A stretch of DNA of 8,198 bases from NCBI GenBank assembly GCA_022707725.1, contig JAKJAB010000140.1, positions 277-8,474 of the forward strand, in the 5' to 3' direction. The notes under the pieces are model-generated. The model searched no databases, was not told the origin of the DNA, and saw nothing but the letters and a program-made list of their open reading frames with translations. Shown here piece after piece: positions 1 to 7,700 of this stretch (positions are counted from its first letter, which is position 1; each line of letters begins with the position of its first letter). This DNA comes from Chloroflexota bacterium (lineage in GTDB: Bacteria > Chloroflexota > Anaerolineae > B4-G1 > SLSP01). Made by a program: the position numbers and the translations under genes.

Positions 1-360
1 ATCATCCACAGCCTGGAGACAGGGATTCCGCGTGTGATCTATGGCAATGTGATGAATCACGGGCTAATTGACAACCTGCCGCAGGGGTGCTGTGTTGAGG
101 TTCCGTGTCTCGTGGACAAAAACGGCATCCAGCCCACCCGCGTCGGGACGCTGCCTCCGCACCTGGCGGCGCTGATGCAGTCCAACATCAACGTGCAAGG
201 CCTCACCGTCGAAGCGGCCTTGACTGGCCAGCGCGAGCACATCTACCACGCCGCCATGCTCGATCCGCACACGGCTGCCGAGCTGGACCTGGATCAAATC
301 TGGCATTTGGTGGACGATCTCATCGAGGCGCACGGCGACTGGTTGCCGGCCTATCGATAA
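1..360 (+). CDS. GH4 family alpha-galactosidase/alpha-glucosidase, C-terminal 119 residues (5' end outside window)
   Basis: The reading frame is open from base 1 and stops at a TAA ending at 360, so only the C-terminal 119 residues are visible; the ATG at 34 is internal, not a start. Segments such as GNVMNHGLIDNLP, CCVEVPCLVDKNGIQPTRVG, LPPHLAAL, NINVQGLTVEAALTG and the closing LDLDQIWHLVDDLIEAHGDW are typical of the C-terminal domain of glycoside hydrolase family 4 alpha-galactosidases and alpha-glucosidases (MelA/AglA type). Known of the family: these are cytoplasmic enzymes that use NAD+ and a divalent metal, usually Mn2+, and cleave alpha-glycosides by a redox-elimination route. The nucleotide-binding fold and the metal-binding Cys/His lie upstream, outside the window, so substrate cannot be decided here; melA is plausible but unproven. 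The gene runs toward the histidine kinase gene. Family assignment is secure, exact specificity is not. Confidence 0.9.
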   Translation: MIHSLETGIPRVIYGNVMNHGLIDNLPQGCCVEVPCLVDKNGIQPTRVGTLPPHLAALMQSNINVQGLTVEAALTGQREHIYHAAMLDPHTAAELDLDQIWHLVDDLIEAHGDWLPAYR

Positions 361-388
361 TTCTAACTCCTAATCTGTCCGAGAATTC

Positions 389-453
389 ACCACAGAGGCA
401 CAGAGATTACAGCGAATCTTATTTTTTCTCCGCGTTCTCCGTGTCTCTGTGGT
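389..453. repeat. CACAGAG-type imperfect inverted repeat in a convergent intergenic gap
   Basis: The left arm at 389-405 (accacagaggcacagag) and the right arm at 437-453 (ctccgtgtctctgtggt) are reverse complements at 15 of 17 positions, around a 31-base AT-richer centre. Each arm is itself built from repeated 8-9 base units: CCACAGAG and GCACAGAG on the left; CTCCGCGTT, CTCCGTGT and CTCTGTGG on the right (428-452). Similar CACAGAG/CTCTGTG blocks are, from general knowledge, dispersed between genes in many environmental bacterial genomes. It fills most of the 127-bp gap between two convergent genes and could form a hairpin in either transcript. Neither side of the hairpin is followed by a T-run, so it is not a canonical intrinsic terminator. 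Confidence 0.75.
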
Positions 454-487
454 TCAAGATGTGCTCGGCTGAATCGTTACCCGGTGT

Positions 488-3109
488 TTATGTCTGGCTG
501 TCGTCGCTCAACGGCAGCCGCACCACAATACACAGCCCCGGCTTTTCTGGATCGTCGGTGTAGGGACTCTCGGCGTGGACGGTGCCGCCGTGCGCGGAGA
601 CGACCGATCTGGCCAGCGCCAGGCCCAGCCCCACGCCCCCATATCGCCGCTTCGCGCTGCCATCCACCTGGTAGAAACGCTCGAAGATGCGTTCCAACTT
701 GTCCGGCGGAACTCCAATTCCGTCGTCACAAATGGATAGTACGGCTTCTTGCCCCTGTCGGTTAAGCCGGACCCAGATGTGCCCACCGGTTCCGGTGAAT
801 TTCAACGCATTCCCGATGAGATTGTCTAGCAGACGGTGAAACTGTAATCGGATACCATAAACGCATTGCGGACTGGGTGGTACTTCCGCCGATAGTGTTA
901 AGGCTCTCTGGCGTGCTTCGTTCTGGAATTCGGCGCTCACCGTACTGACGAGATGGGTCAGATCCACTATTTCGACTGATGGTTTATCGCCTTCCGCGTT
1001 CTCGATTTGCCATAGGAGGGTGATGTTCTCCACAAGGTCGCGTAGCATGATACTGCGTCGCGCAACGATGTCGATGGCCTCGGCTTGCTGTTCCGGGATC
1101 GGTCCGAGTGAACCGTCACGCAGCATTTCCGCATACCCCATCACCAATGCAATTGGCGTGCGTAGTTCATGGGAGATGTTTTGTAACATCTCGTCTTTCA
1201 TCCGGTCCAATTCTTCTTGACGCCTTAGCGCTTCCTCCAGGATTTGTGCTTGACGCGCAGTTGCTTCATAGAAGCGGGCATTCTGTAAGGCCAGCGCGAT
1301 GGGGACACTCAACGTTTTGAGAAGTCGCTGGTCTGCTTCTTTGTAAAGTGCGTCATCCATACTAACCAGGGAGAGAATGCCGATCAATTCATCGTGAATC
1401 TTGAGGGGCAGGTCCAGGATGAACCCGTTTTCCAGTTCCCTTTGCGAAGACACCCATCGCATGAGCGTTTGTTCGGTGTTCTTGACGCTGAGGCCGTGAA
1501 CGGTTCTGACGGGTTGCGCGATGCCCTGTTCGGAGATGGCTGTCAGGGTATGCGCTTCCTTGTCCCAGAGATGAATCATGCCATGCTGTATGCTGAGCGC
1601 GCTTTTGATGTGCGCGAGTGCGCGTCTGGCGACTTCCTTCAGTTCGAGTGTCTCTGCGAGTGTTTGTGACAGGGCATTCAACGTTGTCAGGCGTTGGCGT
1701 TCCATCTCCAGGGATTCGATCAGACGTAAATGCTCGATAGTCGCCGCGACGTAATCCGCAAAGAGCTGCAGATGCCTGGCGTCGGCGGCGGTGAATTGAC
1801 CGGGGCGACTGCCATCGACGTTGAGGAACCCGATCACCTCATCGCGGACGATAAGCGGCGTCCCTATGTAGGCGCGCACGTTTTCCGTCCCCTCGATATG
1901 GCGCCAGAGTGCGGAACTGGTTGTGTCCATAATCAACAAGGGACAGTGGTTGGCAGCCATATATTCATAGGTCGCCAGCGGCTTTGACAGTAAGCCGTTC
2001 TTGATGGTGTCATTCAGTTCGATGTGCAAATTCTGGTAACCTGTTGCTGCACCCATCTCCAGGTGCTGATCTTTGATGAGAAAGATGTTAGCGGCGTCGC
2101 ATGGCGCGATACTTGCCGTTTTCTCGACCGCCAGTTGCAGAGCTTCGCCTGGCGTCCGCGCCTGCGACAGAGCCAGACCTGCTTCGGACAGGGCTTCGAG
2201 CTGTCGGCGCGAGACCTCGCGCGCGGTAACGTCCATCACACTGGCGATGAGCGCCGGGCGTCGCGCGTGCATGGCGAAGGAGCCGTAGGTCTCCACGTCG
2301 AAAATGCCGCCATCCTTGCGTATCCCTTTGAAGGCGAAACGGACGGCTTGCATTTTTTCCTGAAGACATGCGTTAATGTTTTCTTCCACCTCGGTTTGAT
2401 AGTTCGGTGCGGTCAGATCGCGCGGGCCGAGCTTGTCGATGATTTCCTCCGGACTATCGTAGCCAAACATATAAGTCGCCGCCGGATTAATGTAGCGAAT
2501 CAAGTTGCCCTGAATGAGAACGATGCCGGCAAGGGCATGTTCTGCAAGCCGCCGAAAGCGTTCTTCGGATGCGCGCAAAGCTTCCTCAGCCTCAGCGCGC
2601 CGCGATTCGGCTTCCATGCTTTCCAGCGCGAAGCTGACATCGGCGGCGATTTCCTTGAGGAGTTGCAGTTCGGCGGCGTCGAAGGCGCTGCGGGCGGTGG
2701 TGGAGGCAGCCAGGATTGCGTCGATTGTTCCGTTCATACGAATGGGGGCCGCGGCGGTTGTCCAGGTCAGTGGATCCTCGCGTGGGCGCGTCTCGGTTTT
2801 TCGTCCGATGACCGTTCGACCTTCGTTGAGCGCTTGTTTGGCGACAGTCAGGTTATAAGGGGCCTGCGTGATGTGTGTGTCGAGTTGATCGTGATGGACC
2901 GCGGAACCGGTTGCACTGAGCGCCGGATACAGCTCGCTGTTGCGCAATTCCCCGATCCAGACAGACTCATACCCACATTCTTGCGCCAGGACGTTGCACA
3001 CTTCTTGCAGCAGTTGACGGCGGTTCTGCCGGATGTACAGGATCGCCTGATCGATACGTTTGGTCGCCCGTAGTGTTTGATTGATGCGCTCAAGAGGGTC
3101 GTGTTGCAT
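488..3109 (-). CDS. Soluble hybrid-sensor histidine kinase, GAF-PAS-GAF-GAF-HisKA-HATPase_c
   Basis: An 873-residue two-component sensor kinase with no predicted signal peptide or membrane segment, so probably cytoplasmic. Approximate domains: GAF-like 20-162; helical linker 163-185; PAS 181-300 (SEERFRRLAEHA, then YINPAATYMFGY); GAF 305-462 (IGTPLIVRDEVIGFLNVD at 415-432); GAF 472-612 (LDLPLKIHDELIGILSLVS at 565-583); coiled coil 613-640; HisKA 637-705 with phosphoacceptor His647 in NISHELRTP; HATPase_c 752-868 with N-box DNLIGNALKF (Asn767), G1 box DDGIGVPPD (795-803), F-box FERFYQ and G2 box GGVGLGLALA (824-833). All catalytic boxes look intact. No receiver domain is attached and no response regulator lies in the window, so the partner is unknown. 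The ATG at 3109 is 10 bp after the stop of the upstream deaminase gene and has only a weak ribosome site (AAGAAG), which suggests translational coupling. The ligand of the GAF/PAS domains cannot be read from sequence. Confidence 0.95.
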   Translation of the reverse strand: MQHDPLERINQTLRATKRIDQAILYIRQNRRQLLQEVCNVLAQECGYESVWIGELRNSELYPALSATGSAVHHDQLDTHITQAPYNLTVAKQALNEGRTVIGRKTETRPREDPLTWTTAAAPIRMNGTIDAILAASTTARSAFDAAELQLLKEIAADVSFALESMEAESRRAEAEEALRASEERFRRLAEHALAGIVLIQGNLIRYINPAATYMFGYDSPEEIIDKLGPRDLTAPNYQTEVEENINACLQEKMQAVRFAFKGIRKDGGIFDVETYGSFAMHARRPALIASVMDVTAREVSRRQLEALSEAGLALSQARTPGEALQLAVEKTASIAPCDAANIFLIKDQHLEMGAATGYQNLHIELNDTIKNGLLSKPLATYEYMAANHCPLLIMDTTSSALWRHIEGTENVRAYIGTPLIVRDEVIGFLNVDGSRPGQFTAADARHLQLFADYVAATIEHLRLIESLEMERQRLTTLNALSQTLAETLELKEVARRALAHIKSALSIQHGMIHLWDKEAHTLTAISEQGIAQPVRTVHGLSVKNTEQTLMRWVSSQRELENGFILDLPLKIHDELIGILSLVSMDDALYKEADQRLLKTLSVPIALALQNARFYEATARQAQILEEALRRQEELDRMKDEMLQNISHELRTPIALVMGYAEMLRDGSLGPIPEQQAEAIDIVARRSIMLRDLVENITLLWQIENAEGDKPSVEIVDLTHLVSTVSAEFQNEARQRALTLSAEVPPSPQCVYGIRLQFHRLLDNLIGNALKFTGTGGHIWVRLNRQGQEAVLSICDDGIGVPPDKLERIFERFYQVDGSAKRRYGGVGLGLALARSVVSAHGGTVHAESPYTDDPEKPGLCIVVRLPLSDDSQT

Positions 3110-3119
3110 ACGTGGCTTC

Positions 3120-4538
3120 TTACCGGCCTTGCACTAACTGCCGCGCGATAGTGTTGTGTCGTTCTACGATGGCGGGAACCTCCACCGTGAGCAGATGTCC
3201 ATCCTGAATCACGACGCGCCCGTTGATAACCGACAGGTTGGTGACCTGTGGATGGCAGAAAACAGTCGCTGCCAGTGGATCGTGGACCGCGCCGCCGGCG
3301 TAGCCGAGCGTATCCAGGCGCAGCCCGATGAAGTCGGCGGCTTTGCCGGGCGCGAGCTGCCCGATGTCGTCCCGCCCCAGGACGTCGGCCCCGCCGCGCG
3401 TCGCAATCCAGAGCGCTTCTTCGGCGCTGAGAGCGGCGGGATTGCCCCCCCCTTTCGTCCCCCCCATTGGGGGGGAGGTGGAGGGGGGGAGTACACGCTG
3501 CAAGAGCATCGCCAGGCGCGCTTCCGCCAGCAGGTGTGAACTGTCGTTGCTCGCCGAGCCATCCACGCCCAGACCAACGGGGACGCCCGCATCCAGATAA
3601 GCGCGCACGGGCGCAATCCCGGAAGCCAATCGCATGTTGCTTGACGGACAATGCGCCACGCCAGTGTGCGAATGGGTCAGTTCGCGTATTTCCGCGGGAT
3701 TGATGTGCACGCCATGCGCAAACCATACGTCATCGCCGAGCCAGTCCAACGATTCGGCATAGCCCACCGGGCGCTTGCCGGACCGCGCCAGACAGAAATC
3801 TTCCTCGTCAAGGGTTTCTGCCAGATGAGTGTGCAACTGCACGCCGTAAGCACGCGCCAGCCGCGCCGACTCGCGCATCAAGTCCTCCGTCACGGAGAAC
3901 GGTGAGCAGGGGGCGACGGCAATGCGGAGCATCGCGTAAGGCTGCGCGTCGTGGTAGGTCTCGATCACGCGCTGGGTGTCTTTGAGAATGAAAGCCTCGT
4001 CCTCGACGACGCGGTCGGGCGGCAATCCGCCCTTGCTTTCGCCCAGGCTCATCGAGCCGCGGGTGGCGTGAAAGCGGACGCCGATCTCCTGCGCGGCGCG
4101 GATTTCGTCGTCCAGGCAGGCGTCGTTGGGGAAGATGTACAGGTGGTCGGACGTGGTCGTGCAGCCGGAGAGCATCAGTTCCGCCAGCCCGGTCAGCGCG
4201 CTGACGTAGATGGCTTCCCCGGTGAACCCGGCCCAGATCGGATACAGTGTCTTGAGCCAGTTGAACAACACCGCATCCTGCGCGGCAGGGACAGCGCGGG
4301 TGAGTGTCTGGCAGAGGTGATGGTGTGTGTTGACCAACCCCGGAAGAACGATCATACCGGTCGCGTCGATGACTTGATCAGCAGTGTAGTGGCTCAGTTC
4401 GGCAGTCGTCCCCACCGCCTCGATAACAGCGCGTCCAGCGTCGTTATCGCGCACAAACAGTGCGCCATCTGCGATACGATGGCGCTGGTCATTCATCGTG
4501 ACCAGGAGTGTGGCGTTTTTCAGCAACAGCGTACGCAT
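3120..4538 (-). CDS. Amidohydrolase, 8-oxoguanine deaminase / hydroxyatrazine hydrolase-like
   Basis: A 472-residue metal-dependent amidohydrolase of the TIM-barrel COG0402 group. Visible metal and active-site motifs: HxH in NTHHHLCQT (His72, His74), HTHLAET (His236 with His238 and Glu241), FAHGVH (His275) and LGVDGSASND (Asp326). LVNTHHHLCQTLTRA, SGCTTTSDHLYIFPND, HATRGSMSLGESKGGLPPD and CPSSNMRLASGIAPV resemble 8-oxoguanine deaminases and AtzB-type hydroxyatrazine hydrolases, which hydrolytically remove an exocyclic amine from a heterocycle. I infer a purine or pterin substrate; guanine or other aminohydrolase activity is not excluded. The frame is open 17 codons further upstream to an ATG at 4589, but the ATG at 4538 has a strong GGAGGT site 5 bases before it and starts at the conserved N-terminal beta strand, so I choose 4538. 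Residues 350-366 are an in-frame palindromic insertion absent from the usual family pattern; without it the length (455) would be typical. First gene of an operon with the histidine kinase. Confidence 0.9.
   Translation of the reverse strand: MRTLLLKNATLLVTMNDQRHRIADGALFVRDNDAGRAVIEAVGTTAELSHYTADQVIDATGMIVLPGLVNTHHHLCQTLTRAVPAAQDAVLFNWLKTLYPIWAGFTGEAIYVSALTGLAELMLSGCTTTSDHLYIFPNDACLDDEIRAAQEIGVRFHATRGSMSLGESKGGLPPDRVVEDEAFILKDTQRVIETYHDAQPYAMLRIAVAPCSPFSVTEDLMRESARLARAYGVQLHTHLAETLDEEDFCLARSGKRPVGYAESLDWLGDDVWFAHGVHINPAEIRELTHSHTGVAHCPSSNMRLASGIAPVRAYLDAGVPVGLGVDGSASNDSSHLLAEARLAMLLQRVLPPSTSPPMGGTKGGGNPAALSAEEALWIATRGGADVLGRDDIGQLAPGKAADFIGLRLDTLGYAGGAVHDPLAATVFCHPQVTNLSVINGRVVIQDGHLLTVEVPAIVERHNTIARQLVQGR
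3441..3491. repeat. C-run/G-run palindromic repeat inserted in frame in the amidohydrolase gene
   Basis: On the + strand, C8 (3445-3452), C7 (3459-3465), the 3-base loop ATT, G7 (3469-3475) and G7 (3483-3489) form a nested hairpin: inner C7/G7 stem, outer C8/G7 stem, with a poorly paired bulge between. The block of about 51 bp encodes residues 350-366 of the deaminase (LPPSTSPPMGGTKGGGN) and keeps frame. This low-complexity Pro/Gly stretch falls between the conserved helix ending LLQRV and the segment AALSAEEALWIATRGGA, which normally follow each other closely in the family. It looks like a mobile palindromic mini-element tolerated in a surface loop. That it is repeated elsewhere in the genome is inferred. 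Confidence 0.65.
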
Positions 4539-4542
4539 CTTT

Positions 4543-4548
4543 ACCTCC
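4543..4548 (-). promoter_or_regulatory. Ribosome binding site deciding the deaminase start
   Basis: Read on the - strand the sequence is GGAGGT, followed by AAAG and then the ATG at 4538, which is near-ideal Shine-Dalgarno spacing. The in-frame upstream ATG at 4589 has no purine-rich site before it. This is the reason for choosing 4538. Confidence 0.85.
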
Positions 4549-4596
4549 GTGTGATTTTCAGGAGCATGGGGCGTCTTTGAAATTTGCATAGTGCAT

Positions 4597-4624
4597 AGTG
4601 TAGCACAACGGCGTGATTGAGCAA
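4597..4624 (-). promoter_or_regulatory. Predicted promoter of the deaminase-kinase operon
   Basis: On the - strand, TTGCTC (4624-4619) and TACACT (4602-4597) are 16 bases apart, and the -10 box is preceded by TGC, giving an extended -10 pattern (TGnTACACT). The implied start near 4590 leaves a leader of about 50 bases before the ATG at 4538. A perfect tandem 7-mer TGCATAG (4585-4591 and 4592-4598 on the + strand) overlaps the -10 and start region. Prediction from consensus only. Confidence 0.4.
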
Positions 4625-4644
4625 CTGGCGGTCGGCAATCGCGG

Positions 4645-4672
4645 TTGTTTTGTCGTTCAACCGTGTTACACT
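4645..4672 (+). promoter_or_regulatory. Predicted promoter of the secreted amidase gene
   Basis: TTGTTT (4645-4650) and TACACT (4667-4672) are 16 bases apart, and the -10 box is preceded by TGT, again an extended -10 pattern. The expected start near 4679 gives a leader of about 40 bases before the GTG at 4719. Its -35 box is 20 bp from that of the divergent promoter, so one bound regulator could affect both. Prediction from consensus only. Confidence 0.4.
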
Positions 4673-4707
4673 CGTTGTTGCGTCGAAACGCGCAAACGCC
4701 AGATTTT

Positions 4708-4715
4708 GGGGGTGA
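4708..4715 (+). promoter_or_regulatory. Ribosome binding site of the amidase gene (GTG start)
   Basis: GGGGGTGA matches the consensus GGAGGTGA at 7 of 8 bases and lies just before the GTG at 4719. It supports a GTG start that begins directly with a signal peptide. The nearby GTG at 4712 is out of frame. Confidence 0.7.
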
Positions 4716-4718
4716 CAG

Positions 4719-7700
4719 GTGACCGTTGAATTGGGGAAGTGGCTCAAGAGCGCAAGTCTCCTGGTTTTATTGTCGGGATTGTTGGCCGCACCGGCGACGG
4801 CGTTCGATCCGCCGCCCGATGTGACCGGCCAGACGCGGAGGTTGCTGGCGGAAGCGAACCTTCCCTGGTCTGTGTATGATGTCATCTTCACGCAGCAGAC
4901 GCTCGCCGTCTGCCTCGCTATCCCGCCGGAGACATTGCTGGCAGACGGCGGTCTGGGAGCCGAGGCCGTGCAGTCCATGGTGCAGCGCGCGCTTGCGCCG
5001 CTCGATTGGCGCGTGTTGCGCGTGCAGGCGTGGGATCCGGCGACAGGTGCGTGTCGCGCGCTCTCGAACTTTCTGCCGCGCAGCACAGATGCCAGTGTCG
5101 CTGGTATCGAATCCGTCGTTCCTGCGGTGACTGCCACTTCGTTCCCGCGCGGGCTGGCGGGCAAGACAGTCTACGTCAGCGCGGGGCACGGCTGGCAGTG
5201 GAGCTACGTCTCCGAAATGTGGCGCCCGCAGCGCGGCGTCACCGAAGGGCTGATCGAGGATCACAACAACGCCGAGGCGGTCGGGCAATACCTGATCCCT
5301 TACCTCGAAAACGCCGGCGCGACGGTCATCCCGGTGCGTGAGCGCGACTGGAATACAGAGCGCGCGATCGTCGATAACGACCAGGGTGCGCCGGGTTACA
5401 TCGAGACGGGAATCTGGGCTACCGGTGTCCTGACCGGTTATGCTGGTGGAACGTATCGTTTTGCGGCCACGGTGGCAGGTATGCCCACAGCGACCGCGTC
5501 CTGGCACATCGCTGTGCCGCGCGCGGGCGCCTATGCACTGTATGCGTGGGTGTATCCCGGCACAAATCGTGCGCCCGATGCGCACTACACCGTATCCCAT
5601 GCCGGTGAAACGACCAGCGTGTGGCTCGATCAGCGCATCCGGCGGCCAACGTGGCGCTACCTGGGGACGTTCCCCTTCTACGCTGGCCTGGCGACGGTGA
5701 CGCTGGACAATGCCTCGGCTGGCGGTAGTGGCGCAGTCGTGATCGCCGATGCGCTGCGCTTGGGTGGTGGCGCTTTCGACAGCCTGGACGGCATCGTGAC
5801 CGACGCGACCTTCCCGCCGCAACGTCCCTGGTGGGAAACGGCGACCTTCTACTACAGCCAGTGGATGGGGTTGAATTACGACGACTGGGAGGGTTTCAAC
5901 GACGTGACCGCCCGGCCGATGTTCGCGCGCTGGAACCACGCCGGCAGTGCTGAGGACGCACTCTACATCTCGTGGCACACCAACGGTTACACTGGCACCA
6001 CGCGGGGCACAGAGTCCTATGTTCACAACGGGGATACCTATTCGCGCACGCTTGGTAGCCTGCAATTGCAGACCGCTGTTCACCAGGAACTGCTCCACGA
6101 CATCCGTGCGGGCTGGGATGCGGCGTGGGTAGATCGCGGGCAGCGCCAGGCCGATCTGGGCGAATTACGGATGCTGTGGGATGGCGATCCCGCGACGCAG
6201 ATGCCCGGCGTGTTGCTGGAGATCGCGTTCCACGACAATCCGGTGGATGCGCAATCGCTCAAGGACCCCCGCTTCAACCAGTTGGCGGCGCGGGCCGTGT
6301 ATCAGGGCATCGTGCGTTACTTTGAACAGCGCGACAGCGTGGATTTGCTGACGCTGCCTGAGTCGCCGACACACCTGCGCGTGCAAAATCTGGGTGGGGG
6401 CGCGGTGCGCGTGACGTGGCAGCCTTCGCCCACGGATGGCGTAGGACTGCGCGGCGAGGCAGCGACTGGCTACCACTTGTATACCAGTCCAGATGGCTTC
6501 GCCTGGAGCGCGCCGGTTGTGGCTGCCGGGACATCGTACACGCTGACCGGACTTAGCGCGGGTCAGACGATCTACGTCCGCGTCGCTGCGGTTAACGACG
6601 GCGGCGAGTCCTTTCCCACCGAGGTTCTGGGGGCGCGCGTCGGCGACCAGCCGTTGCTGCTGGTCGTTAACGGCTTCGACCGGCTGCACGCCGATGAGAT
6701 CGTTGTCCAATACGATCCGGTAGAGGGGCCGAACGCGCGCATGTGGGTCGACCAAATGAACAGCCGGAATTACGTCGCGCATCACGGGCAGGCTGTTCCC
6801 GCGGCTTACGCCTGGAACAGCGTCAGCAACGAAGCCGTGCAAGACGGGCTGGTGTCCTTGCAGGACACATTACTCGTTGATTGGCTGCTTGGCGAAGAGG
6901 CCGCGTTGGAAGACGGCACGCTCGATGCTGCCGAACGCGCTGCGTTGGCGATGTTTCTCAACAGCGGGCGCGCGCTGCTGATCAGTGGGGCGCACCTGGC
7001 CTGGGACCTCGATGGCATGGGCCGAGCGCCTGCCTTTCTGTATGACACGTTGCGCGCCGGATGCGTTGTGAGTGATGCTGGAACCTCTACCGTCCAACCT
7101 GTGGCGGATAGCGCATTTGCCGGTTTGGGGCCATTGACGTTTGACGCGCCGGATGCTTATGTCGTCGATGCGGCGGATGTGCTCGCGCCGTTAAACGGCG
7201 CGACGGCGGCGCTGACCTATGTCGGCGGGGTGGGGGGCGCGGCGGCGATCCAATATGCGGAAGGTTGCCAACGACTACTCGTCCTGGGCTTTCCGCTTGA
7301 GGCGCTGCCACAGCCGTCGCGAAGCGCCGTGATGGCGCGCGCAGTGGACTATCTCGCCGCGTGTCTGGTGTCTGATACGGCGATAGAGACGCCGCGCGCG
7401 AGCGGCGCGTACAACGTGACCCCTGCCTTTGCCGGTTCCGCGTCAGGGTGGGGATTGGCGGGTGCGTCGGTGCAGATGCAGCGGGCCAGTGACGGCGCCT
7501 ATTGGAACGGCACGAGTTGGAGCGCGGCGACGTGGCTGTCTGCTACAGGGACATCGGCGTGGAGTTACGCGCTGCCCACACTTACCGAGGAGGGCGACTA
7601 CACCGTGACGGCGCGCGCCGCGAGCACACGCGACGGTAGTGTGTGGTTCGATCCCAGCCCCGCCACGGTGACTTTCACCTTCGATGTGACCCCGCCGCTC

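Noticed and set aside
2024..3073. Long open frame (349 codons) on the + strand opposite the kinase gene
   Set aside because: It lies entirely antisense to a kinase with intact domains; its translation has no recognisable motif and the frame is explained by high-GC codon bias.
2848..3726. Open frame (292 codons) on the - strand spanning the deaminase-kinase junction
   Set aside because: Out-of-frame shadow of both genes; part of its translation is a frame-shifted reading of the start of the kinase. No frameshift is needed because both real genes are intact.
4539..4589. Upstream in-frame ATG extending the deaminase by 17 residues
   Set aside because: No ribosome site before 4589, the predicted start of transcription falls at about that base, and the added residues do not resemble the family N terminus.
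4767..6098. Long open frame (443 codons) on the - strand opposite the amidase gene
   Set aside because: Arg/His/Gly-rich low-quality translation, no ribosome site or domain, and complete overlap with a well-supported secreted enzyme.
6852..6868. Perfect inverted repeat GTGTCCT-TGC-AGGACAC
   Set aside because: Short arms within a continuous coding region of normal composition; expected by chance in a window of this size and no regulatory context.
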